DNA of 26,370 bases, taken from positions 1 to 26,370 of IMG/VR virus record IMGVR_UViG_3300001683_000102; one strand, written 5' to 3'. Positions 1 to 6,675 of the stretch are shown piece by piece. How positions within the stretch are numbered: position 1 is the first letter of the stretch; the number at the start of each line of letters is the position of its first letter. The DNA is from a virus. A program made the position numbers and the translations under genes. Under the pieces are notes generated by a model that saw only the letters and a program-made list of their open reading frames with translations, searched no databases and was not told the origin of the DNA.

Positions 1-9
1 ATATATATT

Positions 10-207
10 ATGAAAAATTACATGAAACTAGAAATCAACATCCAAATCATCAAGAGAAAACGTGCTAAAGTGTTTAAATATCCAATTCCTGTTGTAGAAC
101 TTGTTAATGCATATAAAGAACTAGTGTCAAATAATGTTCTTCCTCGCAGACCAGATGCATTCTTACTTGCAATGGAAGACCTTGCAATCTCAAACTTTTT
201 AAAATAG
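10..207 (+). CDS. Hypothetical small protein, possibly 5'-truncated
   Basis: A 65-residue basic protein that I do not recognise. The N-terminal third is rich in Lys, Arg and Ile; the C-terminal half looks helical and ends in an amphipathic stretch. The frame is open to the left edge of the window and no ribosome binding site is visible, so the real start may lie outside; the second Met at base 22 is another candidate. It lies 11 bases before another small gene and upstream of gp32. In T4 the genes just before gene 32 encode gp59 and gp33, but I see no convincing match to either, so synteny is only a hint. Confidence 0.55.
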   Translation: MKNYMKLEINIQIIKRKRAKVFKYPIPVVELVNAYKELVSNNVLPRRPDAFLLAMEDLAISNFLK

Positions 208-218
208 AGGATAACTAA

Positions 219-437
219 ATGAGCAATATTTTAGATATGACACCTGAAACTCTTACCGTAATCATTAAAGATGCGGTTTCAATGATAAATAATAAAGATC
301 TTAATGTAGAGGTGTTTGCAGATAGTATTGATGAGTTGATTAAAAAAGAATATGTAACTTCCAGTGCTATCTGTGGTAGATACAATGCAAACATGCAATT
401 AATTGAAGATTTTAAGATAAAGGGGTTGACAATGTAG
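219..437 (+). CDS. Hypothetical small acidic protein upstream of gp32
   Basis: A 72-residue protein of unknown function with a good ribosome binding site (GAGGA about 8 bases before the ATG). It looks all-helical with no membrane segment. In T4 the late co-activator gene 33 lies just before gene 32, and this protein has the position and roughly the character of a short gp33, but the sequence does not prove this. Its last codons overlap the -35 box of the promoter for gp32, so the end of the gene doubles as regulatory DNA. Confidence 0.65.
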   Translation: MSNILDMTPETLTVIIKDAVSMINNKDLNVEVFADSIDELIKKEYVTSSAICGRYNANMQLIEDFKIKGLTM

Positions 438-454
438 ATACATAGTAGTATAAT
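426..454 (+). promoter_or_regulatory. Perfect sigma70-type promoter for gp32
   Basis: TTGACA at 426-431 and TATAAT at 449-454 with exactly 17 bases between. The predicted start near 461 gives a leader of about 95 bases before gp32. The -35 box lies inside the end of the preceding small gene. It indicates early expression by unmodified host RNA polymerase. Confidence 0.85.
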
Positions 455-502
455 AGGTACTTAAATTATGAAGTGTTGAAATTTATATTATAATTTAAAA
501 GA

Positions 503-533
503 CGTATAAAATCGTATAACAATCGTTTAAAAC
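503..533 (+). promoter_or_regulatory. AT-rich triple repeat in the gp32 leader, possible autogenous operator
   Basis: Three tandem related units, CGTATAAAAT, CGTATAACAAT and CGTTTAAAAC, lie in the leader 24-54 bases before the gp32 start. In T4, gp32 represses its own translation by binding an unstructured A/U-rich leader next to a pseudoknot. This leader is similarly unstructured and A/U-rich. The operator role is inference. Confidence 0.35.
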
Positions 534-556
534 AGTATTAATAAGGAAAACAAAAA

Positions 557-1444
557 ATGGCTACTCTTAGTGATTTAAAATCAAGAATGAACATCGGCAA
601 TCTTACTTCTGAAATCAACAAAATTGCAGATCGTGATAAATCATTCTCAAACAACAATGATAACACATGGCGTCCTAAGTTAGACAAATCATCTAATGGG
701 TTTGCAGTGATTCGTTTTTTACCAACTCCTAGTGATGATGGTGCAAATGCACTACCTTGGTGTAAAATGTACGACCACGGATTTAAAACTCCAAATGGTT
801 CTTGGTATATCGAGAAAAGTCTGACAACCCTTGGTGAAAAAGATCCTTTATCAGAGTGGAATTCTAAACTATGGAATTCTGGTATCGAGTCCAATAAAGA
901 TGTTGTTAGAAACCAAAAACGTAGATTGAACTATTATGCAAATATCTATGTTGAACAGGATCCACAAAATCCTGACAATGAAGGTAAAGTTTTCCTTTAT
1001 CGTTTTGGCAAGAAAATCTTTGATATGATTAATGAAGCAATGCAACCAGAGTTTGCAGATGAAGATCCAATCAATCCATTCGATATGATTGGTGGTGCAT
1101 CATTTAAAATGAAGATCCGTCAAGTTGAAGGATACTGGAATTATGACAAATCCGGTTTTGCTACACCGTCACCTCTCGTAACATCTGAGGATGAAATGGT
1201 TGATATTTGGAATAAATGTTATTCTTTGAAAGATATGGTCGATCCTAGCAATTTCAAATCTTATGAGGAACTAGAAAAGAAACTTATTGATGGTGGTGTC
1301 ATTATTCGTGAGACAGTTGCTGCACCAGTTGCACCAGCTCCTGTACATGTAGTTGCACCAGTTGCACCATCAGTTGCCCCTGAACCTATTTCAGAATCCT
1401 CTGATGATGCAATGTCATATTTTAAGAAGTTAGCTAATAGTTAA
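557..1444 (+). CDS. 32: Single-stranded DNA-binding protein gp32
   Basis: A 295-residue orthologue of T4 gp32, which coats ssDNA in replication, recombination and repair. The core carries the diagnostic block of NEGKVFLYRFGKKIFD followed by the INPFD and IRQVEGYWNYDKSGF motifs. The zinc ligands of T4 gp32 (one His, three Cys) are not preserved: the equivalent loop after the HGF motif has no cysteine, and the only Cys nearby is residue 69. The C-terminus is a Pro/Ala/Val-rich linker (about residues 250-275) and a short acidic-aromatic tip, shorter and less acidic than in T4. The ATG has AAGGA 9 bases upstream. Its stop overlaps the stop of the convergent tape-measure-like gene. Confidence 0.96.
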   Translation: MATLSDLKSRMNIGNLTSEINKIADRDKSFSNNNDNTWRPKLDKSSNGFAVIRFLPTPSDDGANALPWCKMYDHGFKTPNGSWYIEKSLTTLGEKDPLSEWNSKLWNSGIESNKDVVRNQKRRLNYYANIYVEQDPQNPDNEGKVFLYRFGKKIFDMINEAMQPEFADEDPINPFDMIGGASFKMKIRQVEGYWNYDKSGFATPSPLVTSEDEMVDIWNKCYSLKDMVDPSNFKSYEELEKKLIDGGVIIRETVAAPVAPAPVHVVAPVAPSVAPEPISESSDDAMSYFKKLANS

Positions 1445-4038
1445 CCAAATCCAGGCATTAATATCGGCCCGTACTTCTTGTTTACCAACATAGAAGTCGG
1501 GTCGTTATCATGTCCAGACTCAGGTGGTCTTTCCTGAGATGATCCGTTATTGTTGGTGACATTGTTATTGTTAACAATTGTATTGTTTGCAGTTCCAGTA
1601 TCACCAACTTTATTATCTAAGGTCTGATTAACCATTTTATTTGCAATATTACTAACATCACCAGCTTGTCCTGCTTCTTGGACTTTCAATTTATCATCCT
1701 CACTAGTAGTCAATCCAATTGCATTCGATAACAATCCCATCGGAGTATAATCATATGCTTTCTCTAGAAATGTCGATTCATCCTTACCGTCTGCACCTGT
1801 CGTACCAGTAATCTTTGAGAATATATCATTCTTTTCACCGGAAGCTTTATCATCTTCACTCGAAGTAAATCCTAACATATTGCTCATCAAACCCATCGGA
1901 GTATAATCATATGCTTTTTCTAGAAATGTCGATTCATCCTTACCATCTTCAGTAGTACCAGATATTCTACTGAATATATCAGATTTTTTACCAGAAGCTT
2001 TATCATCTTCACTCGAAGTTAATCCTAACATATTGCTCATCAAACCCATCGGAGTATAATCATATGCTTTTTCATACCATTGAGACGGATCATAATCTTC
2101 GAACTCTGAATCTCTACTATCAAGTTTTACTTGTTCATGAGTCCTTTTATTTTCCATATCAACAACTTTTTCAGTTGCTTGTTCCGTCTTTAATGCAGTA
2201 GATGCTTTAAGTTCTGCACGTTCTTCAGCACCGACAATGGTTCTACCCTTATCACGATGTTCTTGTTCTAGTTGTTGTATGGATTTTGAAGTATCATTCG
2301 AATAAAATTCATTACCATCTTCATCTCTAGACATCACTTGAAAATTGGCTCTTCTTTCATCCTCCATTGCAACATCAAGTTGTGCATCTGCCTTTTCTAC
2401 TGCAACATCATTATTACCACCAGATAAAATCTCTTCCATTCTAGTTTTTGTCGGCCCATCCCAATCATCATAATCAATCAATGCTTGGAGTGCATCAGGT
2501 TTCATCTGTTTTAGTGCTTCCCAATTAAGAACAGTTGAATCCCCTAGTAATGAATGATCAACCACACCATCTTCTTCTGCTTGGTCGAATGCTTTTTTAG
2601 ATTCGTCTGATCCTCTCATTGAATCGTACAACATATATCCACCCGCACCCAGAGCTGCTGCACCAAGTACTGCAGCACCAATAGGATTTGCAACTGCAGC
2701 TGCAGATGCCATTGAACCAAGTGAACTCAATCCACCCATTGCAGCAGAACCCATTGATCCTAATGAACCCATCATTCCACCCATACCACCAAGAGGAATT
2801 TTCGGCATTCCCATACCCTTGGGCATCATTCCACTCATCTTGCCCATCATACCTTTACCTTTACCCATGAGATTCTTCATGAGTCCACCCTTACCTCTTT
2901 TGCCTCTTTTACCGGTAATATCATCAAGACCGAACCCATCAGAATCGAGTTCTAAATCTTCGAACCCATCTTCTGTTACATCGATAAGTTCTGTAAGTGA
3001 TTCAGATATTTCCTCAAATATTTCTATGGGAAATTGTGGTGCAAGTGGTGCAGATTCCTTGACCAATTCTGATAATGCACCACCCTTTTCTTTTTTCGGT
3101 GGTATTAATGCAAGTGGTTGCATTAACGGTTGAGTCGGTTTTTCTAAAACACTAGGACTTTCAGTTGTAGATGATATTTCTCGTTCTACTTGTAAAAGAT
3201 CTTCTGTTAATCTAACATTCTCTTGGATTTTGACTGCACGATCTTCTGCAGCTTTTTCCATTTTATCTGCATGATCTAGTTCTTCAAGTTCCTTTTCTAT
3301 TCTTGCTTTTTCTGAGAATTTCAAGATTAGTTTTTCAATTGCAAACTTCTTCAATGCACCAATAGGATCATTGATTGCTTCTTCTAGTTTTGCCTTTTTC
3401 TCAAGCCAAGGTGCAAATTTTTGTTCATGTGCTTCTTTGGCTTTATCCAACTTAAGTTCAAGTGTAGACCGTTCAACCTGTTTTTGTAGATCCTGTTGTG
3501 TAGTACGGAGATTGATATCAACAGATGGTAGTTGAATATTATCAGGACTAAATGAGGATTCAAGTTTCTCAATAATACTGGAGAAATTTTGAATCGAATC
3601 AGATATCTGAGAAACCTGATCCACAGAACCCTTTTCTAATGATAGAGTAAGATCACGTAGAATGGATGAAGTTTCTTGTGTTATAGATTCATTGAGTTTT
3701 TGAATCTCTTTATTCGTTTCAAAATTACTCTTTTGATATTCACCAAACGTATCAGTTGATGCATTAAGGTTTCCAAATTCAGTCAGTAGTGTTTTCCGGC
3801 TAAGTTTTTCACCTAGATCCTGTAGATCTATGGAGTCACGAACCCCATTTAACGATTTTGCAATATCATCAAGTCCATCTAATAAGATATCTGTTTCATT
3901 AGAAGAATCCAATTTAAGATTTTCTAATGGTCGAACAGCATCATGTATTATAGGTTCAATAATACTTAACGATTGATTATCCTGTACACTAGTTTCAGAA
4001 TTATCGGTTTTTGTCTGGTTTAAGAGTAATTTGGGCAT
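1441..4038 (-). CDS. Putative tail tape-measure / hub protein (gp29 analogue)
   Basis: An 865-residue protein with tape-measure architecture. It has a helical N-terminal third with charged coiled coil at about residues 185-290, then a basic Gly/Met/Lys-rich stretch, then a hydrophobic Gly/Ala segment at about 415-470. The acidic C-terminal region carries three tandem repeats of 51-52 residues around the motif KAYDYTPMGL. It directly follows the gp26 and gp51-like pair, with its ATG overlapping the stop of the latter as TAATG. That is the position of a tape-measure gene after tail chaperones (lambda G-T-H). T4 gp29 has 590 residues, so this is longer. I see no residue-level match to gp29, so the role rests on context and architecture. 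Confidence 0.72.
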   Translation of the reverse strand: MPKLLLNQTKTDNSETSVQDNQSLSIIEPIIHDAVRPLENLKLDSSNETDILLDGLDDIAKSLNGVRDSIDLQDLGEKLSRKTLLTEFGNLNASTDTFGEYQKSNFETNKEIQKLNESITQETSSILRDLTLSLEKGSVDQVSQISDSIQNFSSIIEKLESSFSPDNIQLPSVDINLRTTQQDLQKQVERSTLELKLDKAKEAHEQKFAPWLEKKAKLEEAINDPIGALKKFAIEKLILKFSEKARIEKELEELDHADKMEKAAEDRAVKIQENVRLTEDLLQVEREISSTTESPSVLEKPTQPLMQPLALIPPKKEKGGALSELVKESAPLAPQFPIEIFEEISESLTELIDVTEDGFEDLELDSDGFGLDDITGKRGKRGKGGLMKNLMGKGKGMMGKMSGMMPKGMGMPKIPLGGMGGMMGSLGSMGSAAMGGLSSLGSMASAAAVANPIGAAVLGAAALGAGGYMLYDSMRGSDESKKAFDQAEEDGVVDHSLLGDSTVLNWEALKQMKPDALQALIDYDDWDGPTKTRMEEILSGGNNDVAVEKADAQLDVAMEDERRANFQVMSRDEDGNEFYSNDTSKSIQQLEQEHRDKGRTIVGAEERAELKASTALKTEQATEKVVDMENKRTHEQVKLDSRDSEFEDYDPSQWYEKAYDYTPMGLMSNMLGLTSSEDDKASGKKSDIFSRISGTTEDGKDESTFLEKAYDYTPMGLMSNMLGFTSSEDDKASGEKNDIFSKITGTTGADGKDESTFLEKAYDYTPMGLLSNAIGLTTSEDDKLKVQEAGQAGDVSNIANKMVNQTLDNKVGDTGTANNTIVNNNNVTNNNGSSQERPPESGHDNDPTSMLVNKKYGPILMPGFG
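1690..2078 (-). repeat. Three tandem ~153-156 bp coding repeats in the tape-measure-like gene
   Basis: The sequence CATCGGAGTATAATCATATG recurs at 1738, 1894 and 2047, giving periods of 156 and 153 bases (52 and 51 codons). The first two protein units, which are the two right-hand DNA copies, are nearly identical; the third is partial and more diverged. Whole-codon periods fit in-frame duplication. Confidence 0.9.
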
Positions 4039-4238
4039 TATCTTGAATTCCGTTTATTGTTTGCAGCTTTAATTTTTTCGTTCTCTTGTTCAATATAATC
4101 AATCAACATACCCACATACAAATCTCTTTCCCAAGGAATCATATTTTCAATATCACCTAACGAATAGTTATGGTGTTGCATTAATGCAAAATTAGTTTTC
4201 AAATATGCACCCAATCCATTATGAGAAAGAGCTATTAG
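4038..4238 (-). CDS. 51: gp51-like C-terminal frame, probably made as a gp26 -1 frameshift fusion
   Basis: A 66-codon frame that opens exactly at the slippery heptamer ending gp26 and runs to a TAA overlapping the tape-measure ATG. Key motifs are LKTNFALMQHHNYSL and IENMIPWERDLYVGML followed by a charged helix. From memory, this pattern resembles the short protein often annotated as gp51 (baseplate hub assembly catalyst) after gp26 in marine T4-like phages, and it recalls the T domain of GT-type tail assembly chaperones. The first in-frame ATG (base 4181) has no ribosome binding site and would discard the conserved front part. I therefore infer expression as a gp26-gp51 fusion of about 297 residues spanning 4038-4930. 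Separate translation of a 47-residue protein from 4181 is the alternative. Confidence 0.75.
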   Translation of the reverse strand, partial: LIALSHNGLGAYLKTNFALMQHHNYSLGDIENMIPWERDLYVGMLIDYIEQENEKIKAANNKRNSR

Positions 4239-4930
4239 AAAAAAGACTCGATACCCTCAATTCTAACAGTTCCTTTTACTTTAGTTTTTGGATTAATCAA
4301 ATCTACATCCAAATGAACTTTCGGTAAGGTTTTAAAGAAATCGATAATCTTTTGAAATTGGGAATTATTCATCGATTCAATGAAATCTTGAAGTTCTTTA
4401 TCTGTAAAGTCATCCGCTTCATATACTGCATCACCATCAAATACCGATAATACAGATTTTTTAATCGTTTCAATAAAGGTAGAATCTTCAGATGCATCTT
4501 CTATTGCCATATCCATTGTAGGATACTTCATAAGAATACCAACTTTATCATCCATCATTATCAGGTTATCTTTCTTTTTAGGTCTAATACATTTAACAGC
4601 CATTAGATCCACTTTAACTTTTGCATATGTTTCATTATCATCCGGACAAAGAACTTTAACAACAACCTCTTCGGATACGGATTTTGCACGAAGATGCAGA
4701 AACATATATTCGACATCGAAGGTCGGCATTTCTGAATACTTCATTTTTTCATATGTGCAATTTTCAATTATCTGACCAATTGCATCAGACCTTTCCTGAT
4801 GATCACCAGTTTCATTGGCTATCATCAATAACTTTTCTTCCTTAACCAAGAAAGGTCTAAATTTAATTTTCTTCCCATTACTAGGAAGTGTCAATGTATA
4901 TATTGGAGCATTCAATTTTGGTAAACTCAT
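4235..4930 (-). CDS. 26: Baseplate hub / tail assembly protein gp26
   Basis: A 231-residue member of the T4 gp26 family (T4 gp26 has 208 residues), needed for assembly of the central baseplate hub. Support is the N-terminal beta-rich part with the FRPFLVKEEKLLMIA motif, the following helix with GQIIENCTYEK, the YMFLHLRAKSVSE strand-helix, and the helical C-terminal part near FIESMNNSQFQKIIDFF. The gene ends in Phe-Phe-stop on a slippery run, which suggests that gp26 alone and a longer fusion are both made, as for lambda gpG and gpGT. It follows gp54 by 22 bases in the minus-strand late operon and leads into the tape-measure-like gene. Confidence 0.88.
   Translation of the reverse strand: MSLPKLNAPIYTLTLPSNGKKIKFRPFLVKEEKLLMIANETGDHQERSDAIGQIIENCTYEKMKYSEMPTFDVEYMFLHLRAKSVSEEVVVKVLCPDDNETYAKVKVDLMAVKCIRPKKKDNLIMMDDKVGILMKYPTMDMAIEDASEDSTFIETIKKSVLSVFDGDAVYEADDFTDKELQDFIESMNNSQFQKIIDFFKTLPKVHLDVDLINPKTKVKGTVRIEGIESFF
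4238..4244 (-). promoter_or_regulatory. Slippery heptamer TTTTTTC for -1 frameshift
   Basis: On the minus strand the gp26 frame reads TCT TTT TTC TAA. The heptamer T TTT TTC fits X XXY YYZ exactly in phase. It lies directly before tandem stops (TAA TAG), and a -1 slip enters the gp51-like frame with CTA ATA GCT. About 25 bases downstream GGTGCAT can pair imperfectly with ATGCAACACC as a possible stimulatory stem. Confidence 0.75.
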
Positions 4931-4952
4931 TATATTATCACCTTATATTATA

Positions 4953-5540
4953 TTATGTTTCTTTAGTTATTTCAGTAGTGAAATCTGTATAGTTAAATTT
5001 AATGGACATTATGGATACATTTGTTCCAGCATCCATTGTCATTTCATTTTTCGATATCGATATTGGATACACTTCATTCAATGTAACCTCATATGTTTTT
5101 TCTGCACCTTCACGTGTTTGCATAACAGTATTAGATGCTAATGCAGATACTTTAACTTGTGCAATATAATCATCAAAATATGCAACTGTACCAGAACCAC
5201 GATGATATATTGAATCTATCCATCTTTCGAAGAACGTTCTTTCTCTATAATCATGTGATAAGTAAAATGATGCAGAGAATGTTGCCCAATTGGCAGAGAT
5301 TGCATAATTTCTTTCTGGTCTATTATTCGTTGACGCTGATTGATTTGAATCAATTGCAATATCTGGAAGTTCTGTTGATGAACAATACATATTCATTCTA
5401 TCATCTATAACAGGAACTAGATTGCCAACACCAATTAATTGGAATTGGAATTTATTACTTCTTGCAAATGGTTGCGCAATGCCCATATGGACATTATCGA
5501 CAAACTGATCAAACCCTTTAAATGGTGATTCTAATCCCAT
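4953..5540 (-). CDS. 54: Baseplate tail-tube initiator gp54 (gp19-fold)
   Basis: A 195-residue protein of the tail-tube fold. It starts with a short lead, then the strand with FQFQLIGVGNLVP, a central segment with YAISANWATFSASFYLSHDY, a helix with FFERWIDSIYH and C-terminal beta strands with LNEVYPISIS. That order matches gp19 and the C-terminal tube domain of gp54, which sits on gp48 and nucleates the tube. At 195 residues it is much shorter than T4 gp54 (320). The true tube gene gp19 is present separately at 9905-10444 and gp48 at 6676, so the remaining tube-like protein is best called gp54. AAGG precedes the ATG. Confidence 0.7.
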   Translation of the reverse strand: MGLESPFKGFDQFVDNVHMGIAQPFARSNKFQFQLIGVGNLVPVIDDRMNMYCSSTELPDIAIDSNQSASTNNRPERNYAISANWATFSASFYLSHDYRERTFFERWIDSIYHRGSGTVAYFDDYIAQVKVSALASNTVMQTREGAEKTYEVTLNEVYPISISKNEMTMDAGTNVSIMSIKFNYTDFTTEITKET

Positions 5541-5544
5541 ATTA

Positions 5545-6132
5545 CTAACCTTTTATTATCTTTCTTGAGTCTGAATGAATTTTACGTGCAGATGCACCCT
5601 TAAATCGTGCAGTCGGTAAAAATACAGCAATCTCCCACTCAGTCGGTTGTACCATTTTTATCTCACTCTGCACTTTGTTTATCAAATAATGTTTAAAACA
5701 TGGTTTGAATGGTGCAAGTTTTGAAGCTGCAATGAGTCGTTGATATGACATAACAAACTTTGTTGATTCATCAAACTTATTGTTATTAGTAATTCTCAAC
5801 ATTTCATCCAAGAATTTTGCACGTAATCCCATAGGGAGATAATGAAGATTTAACCCATAAAACCCCTTTGGTGCTTTGTCAACCATTATAATCAATGGGA
5901 ATGAATCATAATAAGGTAACGTCTTTTTATGTTTCGGATCATATGAGAAATGAAACATTCTGCCTGGAGTCGGTCTAGATTTCCTAACCAAATTAGGATC
6001 TGATAATATATCAGACTGCTTGACTTTCATACCTCTAGTTTGTGACTGGAACCAATCTCTACTGGTTGCAGTTTGTGACGGTATACGTCTTTTATATGCA
6101 AGTGCTTGCAATTTGTCGAATAATGATTCCAT
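5545..6132 (-). CDS. Conserved T4-like virion-associated protein, function unknown
   Basis: A 195-residue basic protein. The central motifs GRMFHFSYDPKHKKTLPYYD, FPLIIMVDK, FYGLNLHYLPMGLRAKFLDEM and the Lys-rich C-terminus belong, from memory, to a family often seen beside baseplate genes in marine T4-like phages; I know no assigned function. In T4 gene 2 (DNA end protector) is next to gene 4, and this gene is next to gp4 here, but I cannot see a gp2 match. There is no signal peptide or membrane segment. An exact late box lies only 6 bases before the ATG and there is no clear ribosome binding site, which is unusual. Confidence 0.75.
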   Translation of the reverse strand: MESLFDKLQALAYKRRIPSQTATSRDWFQSQTRGMKVKQSDILSDPNLVRKSRPTPGRMFHFSYDPKHKKTLPYYDSFPLIIMVDKAPKGFYGLNLHYLPMGLRAKFLDEMLRITNNNKFDESTKFVMSYQRLIAASKLAPFKPCFKHYLINKVQSEIKMVQPTEWEIAVFLPTARFKGASARKIHSDSRKIIKG

Positions 6133-6137
6133 ATATC

Positions 6138-6145
6138 TATTTATA
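6138..6145 (-). promoter_or_regulatory. Late promoter box in a 14-base gene gap
   Basis: An exact minus-strand TATAAATA between gp4 and the next gene. At T4 spacing, transcription would begin at about the A of the downstream ATG (6132), giving a leaderless message. It may be real or a chance match in AT-rich DNA. Confidence 0.5.
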
Positions 6146-6146
6146 A

Positions 6147-6590
6147 CTACTTCTTAATCCCTAAGTCATATTCATCCATTACTTTGAATATCATTTTTTT
6201 CTTCTTGCAAAGTTTTTCTGCAGCTTCCCATTTAGCCTGATTGACTGCATAGGTCTTAACTTCTTTTAAATACTTACCCTCATTCTTGCTTTTCCTTGGT
6301 AACTTTCTTTCCTTCCGTGGTTTTACCTCTATAAGATACTCAACAATATTACCCTCTCGGTCACGTATCTTTGCATAAAAATCAACAAAATATCGATGGA
6401 ATTTATTATCCAATGGACTTTTATATGGTATAACAACTTGTTCCGATGACCATGATATAATAGATGGATTCGCATCCAAGTATATCATTAGTTTCTTTTC
6501 CCATGAGGATCTATAATATATTTTATCTGCAGGCCCTCTATATTTATTTTTATTTACACACTTAAAATATCCTTGATGATATCTACCCAT
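6147..6590 (-). CDS. 4: Head completion protein gp4 (nuclease-like fold)
   Basis: A 147-residue orthologue of T4 gp4 (gp50), which acts on filled heads before tail joining. It resembles the T4 protein along its length: YRSSWEKKLMIYLD, ISWSSEQVVIPY, HRYFVDFYAKI, YLIEVKPRKE and YAVNQAKWEAAEKLC. The residues E31, D70, E88 and K90 (as SWE, VDF and EVK) match a PD-(D/E)XK or TnsA N-terminal-like nuclease core. It is the first gene of the minus-strand unit and lies back to back with gp48. In T4, gene 4 is followed by 53; here gp53 is close by but on the other strand. Confidence 0.92.
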   Translation of the reverse strand: MGRYHQGYFKCVNKNKYRGPADKIYYRSSWEKKLMIYLDANPSIISWSSEQVVIPYKSPLDNKFHRYFVDFYAKIRDREGNIVEYLIEVKPRKERKLPRKSKNEGKYLKEVKTYAVNQAKWEAAEKLCKKKKMIFKVMDEYDLGIKK

Positions 6591-6622
6591 TATATATTCA
6601 CACTAGTAATTAACATTATTCT

Positions 6623-6630
6623 TATTTAGG
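6623..6630 (-). promoter_or_regulatory. Near-consensus late box for the gp4 operon
   Basis: Minus strand CCTAAATA, two changes from TATAAATA, 33 bases before the gp4 ATG. It lies one base from the plus-strand late box at 6632, so the two units would be served by back-to-back promoters. Confidence 0.4.
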
Positions 6631-6631
6631 T

Positions 6632-6639
6632 TATAAATA
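6632..6639 (+). promoter_or_regulatory. T4-type late promoter for gp48-gp53-gp27
   Basis: Exact TATAAATA 36 bases before the gp48 ATG in the intergenic gap. No -35 box is needed at T4 late promoters. Confidence 0.85.
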
Positions 6640-6675
6640 GTATTAAATTAATCGCAAATAATTAGGAATGTAGCC

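Noticed and set aside
2688-3133. Plus-strand Pro/Leu/Ser-rich frames antisense to the tape-measure-like gene
   Set aside because: They reflect the Gly/Met/Lys-rich coding of the opposite strand; no signals support expression.
3384-3572. Second minus-strand frame inside the tape-measure-like gene
   Set aside because: Shadow frame in a coiled-coil region with no start signals.
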